Of a stretch of DNA of 5,520 nucleotides, positions 1-5,520 are shown in pieces. The notes under the pieces were generated by a model. The model saw only the letters and a program-made list of their open reading frames with translations. It was not told where the DNA came from and did no database searches. The DNA comes from Bacteroidales bacterium (GTDB taxonomy: Bacteria; Bacteroidota; Bacteroidia; Bacteroidales; NBLH01), in the NCBI GenBank assembly GCA_027083715.1, contig JALWNR010000227.1, forward strand, positions 1-5,520. Direction: 5' to 3'. A program made the translations under genes and the position numbers. Numbering within the stretch: the stretch's first letter is position 1; the number at the start of each line of letters is the position of its first letter.

Positions 1-72
1 TTACTGTACCTTATTGTCATTGCTTTTTTATTGTTGATACCTACAGTAACGATGGAGTTGGGAGGGTTTTAA
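1..72 (+). CDS. Possible C-terminal end of a membrane protein (partial)
   Basis: Reading from base 1 in frame 1 gives 23 codons and then a TAA stop at 70-72. The residues are strongly hydrophobic at first (LLYLIVIAFLLLI) and end in a short polar tail (PTVTMELGGF), which looks like a last transmembrane helix followed by a C-terminus. The rest of the gene would lie to the left of the window. It would converge with the minus-strand lolA, and the repeats at 77-188 would lie between the two stop codons. Frame 3 is also open here, to about base 98, but gives a less protein-like sequence. With only 23 residues the family cannot be named, and the call rests on hydrophobicity and the stop position alone. 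Confidence 0.4.
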   Translation, partial: LLYLIVIAFLLLIPTVTMELGGF

Positions 73-76
73 TAAT

Positions 77-108
77 GATCGAAAGAGTGAATGACTGAAA
101 GATTAGAT
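77..108. repeat. Degenerate 8-base tandem repeat, four units
   Basis: Four consecutive 8-base units can be laid out: gatcgaaa, gagtgaat, gactgaaa and gattagat. They fit a loose consensus GANTGAAW. The middle two match fully, the first has one mismatch and the last has two. The array begins four bases after the possible stop codon at 70-72. It is short and degenerate, so chance is not excluded. It may form one composite intergenic element with the inverted repeat that follows. Confidence 0.35.
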
Positions 109-127
109 AAACTTTAATTTTTCTTTA

Positions 128-188
128 CAAGTATGCAGTCCTCAGTTCCCAATCCACAATTTGTTTTTTACTGTGAACTGCATACTTG
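128..188. repeat. Imperfect 18-bp inverted repeat with a 25-base loop
   Basis: The left arm at 128-145 (caagtatgcagtcctcag) and the right arm at 171-188 (ctgtgaactgcatacttg) are reverse complements at 16 of 18 positions. The outer 12 bases pair perfectly. The loop is 146-170. It lies downstream of lolA and, if the 1-72 frame is real, between two converging genes, so it could stop transcription or protect mRNA ends. Neither strand has a clear T-run directly after the stem, so it is not a textbook intrinsic terminator. Other options are a dispersed palindromic repeat or the remnant of a small non-autonomous element. The pairing is seen directly; the role is inferred. Confidence 0.7.
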
Positions 189-242
189 CCTAATTTATAG
201 TAACAATCACTTTTGATTTTATAAACAAGCACCAATTACCTA

Positions 243-896
243 TTAGTCTCTCATATCATTAATTTCAATATCCGAAGGGTATTTTGAAGGGTCAAAAGTA
301 AACATACTGTCCACAACTTTTACATTGGGCTTAAATTCTACTAAATCCAGAATGTAGTCAATACCGTCTTTACCAACCATTTTTACAGAACTTAAATGAT
401 AATTTGTTTTGTCGATTTTTAATTTAACGATTGAATAAGATTTATCCTTAGGATGTTCAGGATATAAATCTATTTGATAAAATGTTTTTCCATGATCTTT
501 TATTTCACCCATGAAGCGATATTTAAAACCTTTTTCATAGATTGTTAAAATATTGGCAGGATTTAAGGATTCATCGTCATCATTATCTACGCTTGTGATG
601 GTTATTTCATCTGCATCCAGCATATGTGTCCAAACCGTTGTTCCGTCGGAAAAAATTTCGTTGCCTTTAAAAAATAGTTTGAACTTATCGCCTTTAAGGT
701 AGATCACACCCTTTGTGGTGTCTTTCATATTTTCAACACGATTATCCATGATGTATTTAAACTTAATACGTATGGTGCTGTATGATTTAGTTGTGGAACT
801 TACTTTTTCTAAAATCTTACGTGCTTCTTCATCTTTTTGGGCAAAAGCCGATAAAACTATTGCCGCTGCCATAAATGTTAATAATAATTTCTTCAT
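243..896 (-). CDS. lolA: LolA-like outer-membrane lipoprotein carrier protein
   Basis: This 217-residue protein resembles LolA, the periplasmic chaperone that takes lipoproteins released by the inner-membrane LolCDE-type transporter and carries them to the outer membrane. A type I signal peptide is clear: MKK, a hydrophobic core at residues 4-16, and likely cleavage after SAFA (residue 19), with no lipobox cysteine. The mature part has LolA-like strands: GVIYLKGDKFKLFFKGNE (63-80), then SDGTTVWTH (83-91), a Bacteroidota-like NPANILTIYEKGFKYRF stretch (112-128), and a closing MFTFDPSKYP (198-207) that matches the usual FxF..P end. Length fits the family. The start at 896 is needed for the signal peptide, and its leader is A/T-rich without a Shine-Dalgarno motif. 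It follows ftsK by 90 bases on the same strand with no clear promoter between, so co-transcription is likely. From what I know of Bacteroidota genomes, lolA commonly follows ftsK, which supports the call. LolA proteins diverge strongly in sequence, so the fold is surer than details of cargo binding. Confidence 0.85.
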   Translation of the reverse strand: MKKLLLTFMAAAIVLSAFAQKDEEARKILEKVSSTTKSYSTIRIKFKYIMDNRVENMKDTTKGVIYLKGDKFKLFFKGNEIFSDGTTVWTHMLDADEITITSVDNDDDESLNPANILTIYEKGFKYRFMGEIKDHGKTFYQIDLYPEHPKDKSYSIVKLKIDKTNYHLSSVKMVGKDGIDYILDLVEFKPNVKVVDSMFTFDPSKYPSDIEINDMRD

Positions 897-928
897 TTTT
901 TATGATTTATAATTTTCAGAAAATAAAA

Positions 929-965
929 TAATGCATGCAATAGTACAAAAACTGTGCATACATTA
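929..965 (-). terminator. Hairpin in the ftsK-lolA gap, possible weak terminator or processing site
   Basis: Bases 929-939 and 955-965 are reverse complements at 10 of 11 positions, with one mismatch at 934/960 and a 15-base loop. In the minus-strand transcript the stem is followed by a U-rich stretch (tattttattttctg), which is the layout of an intrinsic terminator. The stem is only moderately GC-rich. It may therefore reduce rather than stop read-through into lolA, or mark an mRNA processing point that lowers lolA expression relative to ftsK. It could also be incidental in AT-rich DNA. Confidence 0.35.
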
Positions 966-986
966 AAAATATTGTGTTAATAAATC

Positions 987-3434
987 TTAAAAGTTCTTTA
1001 AAAATTGTTCCAGCGAATATTCATCAGGAATTAAAACTTGTCTGGCTTTACTACCTTCAAAAGGGCCTACCACACCGGCAGCTTCCAACTGATCAATTAT
1101 TCTACCGGCTCGGTTGTATCCTATCGATAATTTTCTTTGTATCAATGAGGTAGAGCCTTGTTGGTGTAAAACAACAATGCGTGCAGCATCTTCAAAAAGC
1201 TCATCTTTTTTGGATAAATCTACACTTCCTGCACCGGAATCTTCGCCGGTATCATATTCGGGTAAAATAAGTGCTGTGCCAAAAGATTGCTGTTGATTAA
1301 TGAAATTGGTAATACGCTCAACTTCATGTGTGTCTATAAATGCACATTGCAAACGGGTTAAATCACTGCCTTCGGAAATAAGCATGTCTCCACGTCCAAT
1401 CAATTGATTGGCTCCGGGACTGTCTAGAATAGTTCTAGAGTCAATCATTGAAGCCACTTTAAAAGCAATTCGGGCAGGGAAGTTTGCTTTGATTGTTCCT
1501 GTGATGATATTTGTTGAGGGGCGCTGTGTGGCAATAATCAGGTGGATACCCACAGCACGGGCTAGTTGGGCTAAACGGGCAATGGGCATTTCTACTTCTT
1601 TGCCGGCTGTCATAATTAAATCAGCAAACTCATCAATTATTAAAATAAGATAAGGTAAAAAGCGATGTCCTTTTTGAGGGTTTAACTTACGGTTAATAAA
1701 TTTTGCATTGTACTCTTTTATATTACGAACAGCTGCTGCTTTAAGCAGGTTGTACCTGTTGTCCATTTCAACACTTAAAGAGTTTAGCGTATTTATTACC
1801 TGCTGGTTATCGGTAATAATCGCATCCTCCATATCGGGCAGTTTTGCCAGAAAATGTTTTTCAATGCGCTCGTACAAGGTAAGTTCCACTTTTTTTGGGT
1901 CAACAAAAATAAACTTAACTTCTGCCGGATGCTTTTTGTATAATAGTGAGGTTATTATTGCATTTAATCCAACAGATTTACCTTGACCTGTAGCTCCGGC
2001 AACCAAAAGGTGGGGCATTTTTGTTAAATCGACCACAAAAGATTCGTTAGAAATAGTTTTTCCCAGAACAATTGGCAATTCGTATTTGCTTTCTTGGAAT
2101 TTAAGTGATGAAATTACATTGCGCATGGAAACAATCTTTGGTTTCATATTAGGCACTTCAATACCAATGGTGCCGCGCCCGGGCATTGGAGCAATAATAC
2201 GAATACCCAATGCAGCCAAACTCAGTGCAATATCGTCTTCTAAATTTTTAATTTTAGAAATGCGTACCCCCGGAGCAGGAACAATTTCGTAGAGTGTAAT
2301 TGTAGGACCAATAGTAGCTTTTATCTTGGTAATTTCAATTTTGTAGTTTCTGAGTGTTTCTACAATTTTATTTTTGTTTAATAACAACTCTTCTTGCGTA
2401 ACAATAGAGTCTTCTGCACTGTAATCGTCTAATAAATCAACAGGAGGGAATTTATAGTTTGAAAGTTCTTTTGTCGGGTCGTAAGGTTCTTGTTCTATTT
2501 CATCAGCTTGTATATCTTCATTTTTTTCAACATTCAAAACTAATTCGTCTTTTTTGTCCGATTTTTTTTCATCAGTTTTTACCGTATTTTCAACTTCAAA
2601 ACCTAAACCTTCTTTATTTTCTACTCTACCATCGTCGTGTAAAAGCAAGTGTTTTCTATCGACAGTTTCTATTAATTCATTGGTGTCTAGATTAATGTTT
2701 GTTCCTAAGGATAATTCTTCGGGTGTGTCATCAGAAAAATCAATCTCTGAGTTTTGGGCTGTAATGGTTTTTAGTTTTTCTTGTTCTTTACCGGCATCCA
2801 TACCAAACACTCCGGTAAGCCAGATATATGAATTATCAAAAGTAAACAAAATAAATGCAGCAAGTACGATAAATAATAAAAAGGCAGTTCCTGCTGTTCC
2901 CAGAAATGAAACTAAGAGGCTGCTAATATAATAACCGTGAGCTCCGCCAAGAATTAAATGTTTAGTCCCAAAGATAAAAGAAAGAGTAACTGATGTCCAT
3001 AAGGTTCCAATAATTGAATATTTGATGGTTTTTCCCAGTGGGATACTTCGTACATTGAAAAAATATAGTCCAAGAACCGTTAAAACTATAATAAACGAAT
3101 AGGAGGCAATGCCAAACCATTTAAAAATAAACAAATGCGCAATGGCAGCTCCCATTTTACCGGCAAAATTGTTTGCAATAATATTGGGGTTTGATAAATA
3201 GTCTTTTGCATCAAGCAAGCTTTGATCGTTTTCCCAACTTATCAGAAAAGAAGTAAATGCCAGAAATATCATAAAAGCAAAAAAAAGCGATAAACTTGCC
3301 AACAGCAGTCTTGTGCGCCCATCGTTATAAGTTGTTTTTGCTTTATGAACAAACGATTCGCTTTGTTTTTTCTTTGAAGGAGCTTTTCGTTTCCTTGTTG
3401 TTTTTTTGCTTGTATTTGTTTTTTTTACTGCCAT
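987..3434 (-). CDS. ftsK: DNA translocase FtsK (SpoIIIE/FtsK family)
   Basis: This 815-residue protein is a complete FtsK. It is a septum-anchored, hexameric ATPase that pumps chromosomal DNA during division and works with the XerCD recombinase at dif. A lysine-rich N-terminus (residues 1-33) is followed by four membrane segments at roughly 42-66, 104-126, 136-156 and 170-199. A charged, low-complexity linker spans about 215-345; it is shorter than the linker of E. coli FtsK, as is usual outside the enterobacteria. The motor's alpha part (about 346-460) contains PTITLYEIVPAPGVRISKI. The beta ATPase part has Walker A GATGQGKS (480-487, Lys486) and Walker B LILIIDE (596-602, Asp601 and Glu602). 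The C-terminal gamma winged helix (about 741-803) carries GSTSLIQRKL and GYNRAGRIIDQLE, the region that reads polar DNA motifs. All expected motifs are intact. The start at 3434 is backed by a ribosome binding site nine bases upstream. It heads a probable ftsK-lolA operon. Confidence 0.97.
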   Translation of the reverse strand: MAVKKTNTSKKTTRKRKAPSKKKQSESFVHKAKTTYNDGRTRLLLASLSLFFAFMIFLAFTSFLISWENDQSLLDAKDYLSNPNIIANNFAGKMGAAIAHLFIFKWFGIASYSFIIVLTVLGLYFFNVRSIPLGKTIKYSIIGTLWTSVTLSFIFGTKHLILGGAHGYYISSLLVSFLGTAGTAFLLFIVLAAFILFTFDNSYIWLTGVFGMDAGKEQEKLKTITAQNSEIDFSDDTPEELSLGTNINLDTNELIETVDRKHLLLHDDGRVENKEGLGFEVENTVKTDEKKSDKKDELVLNVEKNEDIQADEIEQEPYDPTKELSNYKFPPVDLLDDYSAEDSIVTQEELLLNKNKIVETLRNYKIEITKIKATIGPTITLYEIVPAPGVRISKIKNLEDDIALSLAALGIRIIAPMPGRGTIGIEVPNMKPKIVSMRNVISSLKFQESKYELPIVLGKTISNESFVVDLTKMPHLLVAGATGQGKSVGLNAIITSLLYKKHPAEVKFIFVDPKKVELTLYERIEKHFLAKLPDMEDAIITDNQQVINTLNSLSVEMDNRYNLLKAAAVRNIKEYNAKFINRKLNPQKGHRFLPYLILIIDEFADLIMTAGKEVEMPIARLAQLARAVGIHLIIATQRPSTNIITGTIKANFPARIAFKVASMIDSRTILDSPGANQLIGRGDMLISEGSDLTRLQCAFIDTHEVERITNFINQQQSFGTALILPEYDTGEDSGAGSVDLSKKDELFEDAARIVVLHQQGSTSLIQRKLSIGYNRAGRIIDQLEAAGVVGPFEGSKARQVLIPDEYSLEQFLKNF

Positions 3435-3443
3435 TAATAATAA

Positions 3444-3452
3444 TCCTTCCTT
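3444..3452 (-). promoter_or_regulatory. Ribosome binding site of ftsK
   Basis: On the minus strand the sequence AAGGAAGGA ends nine bases before the ATG at 3434. It is purine-rich and close to the Shine-Dalgarno core. This supports the chosen start and stands out because the other three genes here have plain A/T-rich leaders, as is common in Bacteroidota. Confidence 0.5.
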
Positions 3453-3479
3453 TTTTCAATATTTGGGTTAATTTATTGG

Positions 3480-3487
3480 CAAAAGTA
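3480..3487 (-). promoter_or_regulatory. Putative ftsK promoter, Bacteroidota -7 box
   Basis: The minus strand reads TACTTTTG here, an exact fit to the TAnnTTTG -7 element recognised by the primary sigma factor of Bacteroidota. It would start transcription near 3475, giving a leader of about 40 bases that contains the ribosome binding site at 3444-3452. No good TTG -33 element is visible at the usual distance; the area around 3505-3510 reads only TTAAC. The box is the only exact match I found in the intergenic regions upstream of the four genes. Confidence 0.5.
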
Positions 3488-3564
3488 ATAAAAACTTGTA
3501 AAAATGTTAAATTTATTTATCTAAAATAATGAATTCGTGTAATGATTTGTATAATAGTGTGTTG

Positions 3565-4278
3565 TTATTCTTCTTTGGGTATGTTGTTGTATTGATCAAC
3601 AATATCTTCCATTTCTTTTTTACTGATTACTTTATAGCCTTCCGGTGCTTTAAAAAGCTTGGAGTCCACTTTTTTCTTTTTAACTTTTTCTGCTTTAAAA
3701 TTCATGTTAATATCTAACATATTTACGGTAAACTCCATTAATACACCTTTTATTTTTTTATATGGATTGTTGCAATTGGGGTCTTTTATTCCTAATTCAT
3801 CAGTATAATAGATTTCTAGTGTATCTTTTTGTCCGGGGAAAACAGCATAAGCATGTTTGCATTTATAGCCGGCTATTGTTTTTTCTTTGTTTGTAGGAAT
3901 TATTTCCAAATCTTTATCAACTTGATAGCCAAAAGGTGTTTGGGCTGTATCGGCAAAATACATATATTTTTTATCCAGTACTTGAAAAAGAGTAATATTC
4001 TGTCCCTTAGAATGATTGGTGATATAAATCAGCTTAAATAAAAATCCTTCAACTACACTATATGTTGAATTATTTTTGAAAACGGTAATCATTTTATGAG
4101 GGAGAAGTGCAATTAAAGGCTTTTGGCGCACATCATCCAGATAGTTGATTTTATATTCAATTTTTCCTTGTTTTAATTTTTTGCCCGATATTTCCGAATT
4201 ACAAGATTGCAAAACAAAAAGTACAACAATTATCCAAGTTATAACAGAGAAATATTTTAAAATGATTTTGTTGTACAT
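3565..4278 (-). CDS. Putative lipoprotein of unknown function, DUF4412-like
   Basis: This 237-residue protein starts with a lipoprotein signal: a short charged start, a hydrophobic stretch at residues 9-23, and a lipobox LQSC with Cys26 as the lipidated residue. Mature residues 2-4 are N-S-E, so the acidic or lysine-rich surface-export signal described in some Bacteroidota lipoproteins is not obvious. It is likely periplasm-facing, but which membrane is unclear. The body looks like a beta-rich secreted domain: GKIEYKINY (38-46), the IAGYKCKHAYAVFPG segment (135-149) followed by LEIYYTDELGIKDPN (154-168), GVLMEF (178-183), and a closing LFKAPEGYKVISKKEME (208-224). That order, with an xAGYKCKxA step and a final F..P.GYK motif, recalls DUF4412 and GLPGLI-type proteins of Bacteroidota. 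This is recognition by eye, not a search. Cys140 and Cys169 remain in the mature protein besides Cys26. It lies just upstream of ftsK, which has its own likely promoter 130 bases on. No function is known to me. Confidence 0.8.
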   Translation of the reverse strand: MYNKIILKYFSVITWIIVVLFVLQSCNSEISGKKLKQGKIEYKINYLDDVRQKPLIALLPHKMITVFKNNSTYSVVEGFLFKLIYITNHSKGQNITLFQVLDKKYMYFADTAQTPFGYQVDKDLEIIPTNKEKTIAGYKCKHAYAVFPGQKDTLEIYYTDELGIKDPNCNNPYKKIKGVLMEFTVNMLDINMNFKAEKVKKKKVDSKLFKAPEGYKVISKKEMEDIVDQYNNIPKEE

Positions 4279-4281
4279 TAC

Positions 4282-4356
4282 AATACTTTGTTAAGTTTTA
4301 GAATATATAATGGTGTTTATAATCAGTGTTTACAACAAGCAGTTTTACAAAGTATT
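4282..4356 (-). promoter_or_regulatory. Inverted repeat in the leader of the lipoprotein gene
   Basis: Bases 4282-4291 (aatactttgt) and 4347-4356 (acaaagtatt) are perfect 10-base reverse complements. The inner arm ends three bases before the ATG at 4278, so in the mRNA the pairing would cover the translation start region. A second 8-base pair, 4332-4339 (acaacaag) with 4366-4373 (cttgttgt), has one arm in the loop of the first and one outside it, a pseudoknot-like layout. This could be a translational control element, but such matches also arise by chance in AT-rich DNA. The rest of the 4279-4484 gap shows no exact TAnnTTTG box and no gene. Confidence 0.3.
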
Positions 4357-4484
4357 AAAAATCAACTTGTTGTGTGAATTAATTTACTGTTGGTATTCCT
4401 AATAATTATATTTCTATGAACGGCTAATATATATATTTTCTGTGTATTTTAATAAGTTAGGCAAATATTTTTCAATAATAATAA

Positions 4485-5252
4485 CTACCAAATTATTTTT
4501 TCTTTATTTAAAAATGCTGAAATTCCTTTTTTGCAATCTTCACTATCTCTGGCTTTTGCATTCAGTTCTGCCGCAAAATTTAAAGCTTCATCCAAATTTT
4601 TATTTTGAATTTGGTTAATGAGATTTTTAGTAAGAGCTAATGAATTTGCCGATGTTTTTTGGACTAAACTTTCTGCAAACTTATGTACATCTTTTTCTAT
4701 ATTTTTTTTATCTGAAATAAAATTTACTAAAGCTATATCCTTTGCTTCATCTGCATTAAATAAATTACCGGTTAAAAGCAGCTCTTTAGTTTTACTTTCG
4801 CCGAATTTTCTGATGGCAAAAATACTTACAATTGCCGGAACAAAACCAATTTTAACTTCGGTAAAACCAAATTTTGCATCAGGAACAGAGAAAACAATGT
4901 CGCAAACTGTTGCTAAACCTGCTCCACCTGCAATGGCATGACCCTCAACTTGTGCAATAACCACTTTAGGCATGGTATAAATTTGCCGGAACATATTTTT
5001 TAATTGTAAGGAGTCAGTAAGATTTTCCTGATATGTAAAGTTATTGAGTTTTTTAAGATAGGCTAAATCTGCGCCGGCACAAAAAGCTTCACCAACAGCC
5101 TTTAATATAATAACTTTTACTTTTTTGTCATTTTCTGCATTTTTCAATGCACTAAATAGTTGATTGACCATTTCATCGTTTAAAGCATTTCTTTTTTCAG
5201 GTCGATTGAGCGTAATATATGCAATTCTGTTTTTTACTTCGTAAAGAATCAT
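4485..5252 (-). CDS. Enoyl-CoA hydratase/isomerase family protein, methylglutaconyl-CoA hydratase-like
   Basis: This 255-residue cytoplasmic protein belongs to the crotonase superfamily and is full length. It has the family opening ITLNRPEKRNALN (13-25), the first oxyanion-hole segment GEAFCAGADL (54-63), the second GHAIAGGAGLATVCDI (104-119), and FGFTEVKIGFVPA (128-140). It ends with a typical ISAFLNKEKIIW tail. Glu132 matches the second catalytic glutamate of classical enoyl-CoA hydratase (Glu164 in the rat enzyme). The position of the first (rat Glu144) is Gly112. That pattern, with SEV/TEV..G..PA, is what I associate with the LiuC/AtuE type of hydratase, which acts on 3-methylglutaconyl-CoA in leucine breakdown or related branched substrates. 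The exact substrate cannot be fixed from sequence, and an isomerase or other crotonase reaction remains possible. The neighbours give no pathway clue. The ATG at 5252 follows an A/T-rich leader without a Shine-Dalgarno motif, and no exact TAnnTTTG promoter is visible upstream. Confidence 0.9.
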   Translation of the reverse strand: MILYEVKNRIAYITLNRPEKRNALNDEMVNQLFSALKNAENDKKVKVIILKAVGEAFCAGADLAYLKKLNNFTYQENLTDSLQLKNMFRQIYTMPKVVIAQVEGHAIAGGAGLATVCDIVFSVPDAKFGFTEVKIGFVPAIVSIFAIRKFGESKTKELLLTGNLFNADEAKDIALVNFISDKKNIEKDVHKFAESLVQKTSANSLALTKNLINQIQNKNLDEALNFAAELNAKARDSEDCKKGISAFLNKEKIIW

Positions 5253-5330
5253 ATTTAAGTATTTAATTCAGAAAATAAATTTAATTACTGATAATCAATT
5301 AACCCGCAAAATTCACCGCTTTTGTTATAA

Positions 5331-5520
5331 ATACACTACAATATTCTTATTATCAAAATATTAAGCAAGTTTTTCAACAAAACAAACGCACTCAAATTTA
5401 TTCGCCTTCGGCTCATGAGGCTAAAGGTTGGGTGTCGCTTGAAATTCTCTTTAAGCATCTACTTCGTTACGAATTCCTTGAAATATAATAATATGTCGGC
5501 GGAATACGATGCCTTGTATC
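5331..5520 (+). other. Right-edge segment with raised GC and an open frame running off the window
   Basis: By my count GC rises from about 22-27% in 5281-5400 to about 42% in 5401-5520. On the plus strand one frame stays open from 5331 (after a TAA at 5328) to the window end, with a first ATG at 5415 that would give MRLKVGCRLKFSLSIYF and onward for 35 codons. There is no ribosome binding site, the product matches no family I know, and a second plus frame is open over much of the same stretch. Small palindromes sit inside it: gccttcggc at 5404-5412 and ctcatgag at 5412-5419. At the very end, atac (5504-5507) faces gtat (5516-5519), as if a stem continues past the edge. It could be an intergenic repeat, a structured RNA or the start of a divergent gene. 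The remaining bases 5253-5330 hold only the A/T-rich leader of the hydratase gene. Confidence 0.3.

Noticed and set aside
715..912. 65-codon plus-strand reading frame opposite lolA
   Set aside because: It lies antisense to the signal-peptide end of a well-supported gene, lacks a ribosome binding site and resembles no protein.
1114..2292. Several plus-strand frames of 60-92 codons opposite the FtsK motor domain
   Set aside because: They are antisense shadows of a strongly conserved gene whose motifs are all intact on the other strand.
2500..2760. Possible frameshift or insertion in the low-complexity FtsK linker
   Set aside because: The frame is continuous, and the linker is naturally variable and charged in this family; membrane and motor parts on both sides are complete.
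2459..2931. Overlapping plus-strand frames of 78 and 125 codons, rich in F, S and L
   Set aside because: They mirror the lysine- and glutamate-rich FtsK linker. The F/S/L richness is simply the complement of those codons.
3296..3717. Plus-strand hydrophobic frames of 77 and 62 codons that look like small membrane proteins
   Set aside because: The first is antisense to the lysine-rich ftsK N-terminus and runs through its promoter; the second is antisense to the lipoprotein C-terminus. The hydrophobicity comes from AAA codons read as TTT.
4425..4440. Short TA-rich run (atatatatat-like) between the lipoprotein and hydratase genes
   Set aside because: Such runs are expected in AT-rich intergenic DNA, and no flanking signal supports a promoter or origin.
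4618..4941. 107-codon plus-strand frame opposite the hydratase gene
   Set aside because: It is antisense to conserved crotonase motifs, with no start signal and no recognisable product.

Overview
The window looks like a piece of a Bacteroidota (Bacteroidetes) chromosome. It is AT-rich, and most start codons have A/T-rich leaders without a Shine-Dalgarno motif. One intergenic region carries a TAnnTTTG promoter box typical of the phylum. The proteins are Bacteroidota-like: an FtsK of about 815 residues with a Q in its Walker A loop, followed by a LolA-type carrier, and a small lipoprotein of a barely characterised family. Family, genus and species cannot be told from this sequence.

Four complete genes lie on the minus strand. 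In transcription order they are an enoyl-CoA hydratase/isomerase-family protein (5252-4485), a putative lipoprotein of unknown function (4278-3565), the DNA translocase FtsK (3434-987) and a LolA-like periplasmic lipoprotein carrier (896-243). FtsK and LolA are 90 bases apart and probably form one transcription unit. It would start at a promoter just upstream of ftsK, with a small hairpin in the gap between the two genes. The lipoprotein and the hydratase are set off by gaps of 130 and 206 bases and may be transcribed separately. At the left edge, 1-72 on the plus strand may be the C-terminal end of a membrane protein converging on lolA.

ftsK and lolA are housekeeping genes, for chromosome segregation at division and for lipoprotein transport to the outer membrane. 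The lipoprotein next to ftsK would be a client of the Lol pathway if it goes to the outer membrane. The hydratase is metabolic, in acyl-CoA turnover, and has no visible link to the others.

The less ordinary material is between genes. It comprises an 18-bp imperfect inverted repeat (128-188) preceded by a degenerate 8-base tandem repeat (77-108), a hairpin between ftsK and lolA (929-965), a 10-bp perfect inverted repeat ending three bases before the lipoprotein start codon (4282-4356), and a segment of higher GC at the right edge (about 5401-5520) that is cut by the window end. I see no CRISPR array, transposase, rRNA, tRNA, toxin-antitoxin pair or recognisable defence system. No new multi-gene system is evident; this is mostly core genome.
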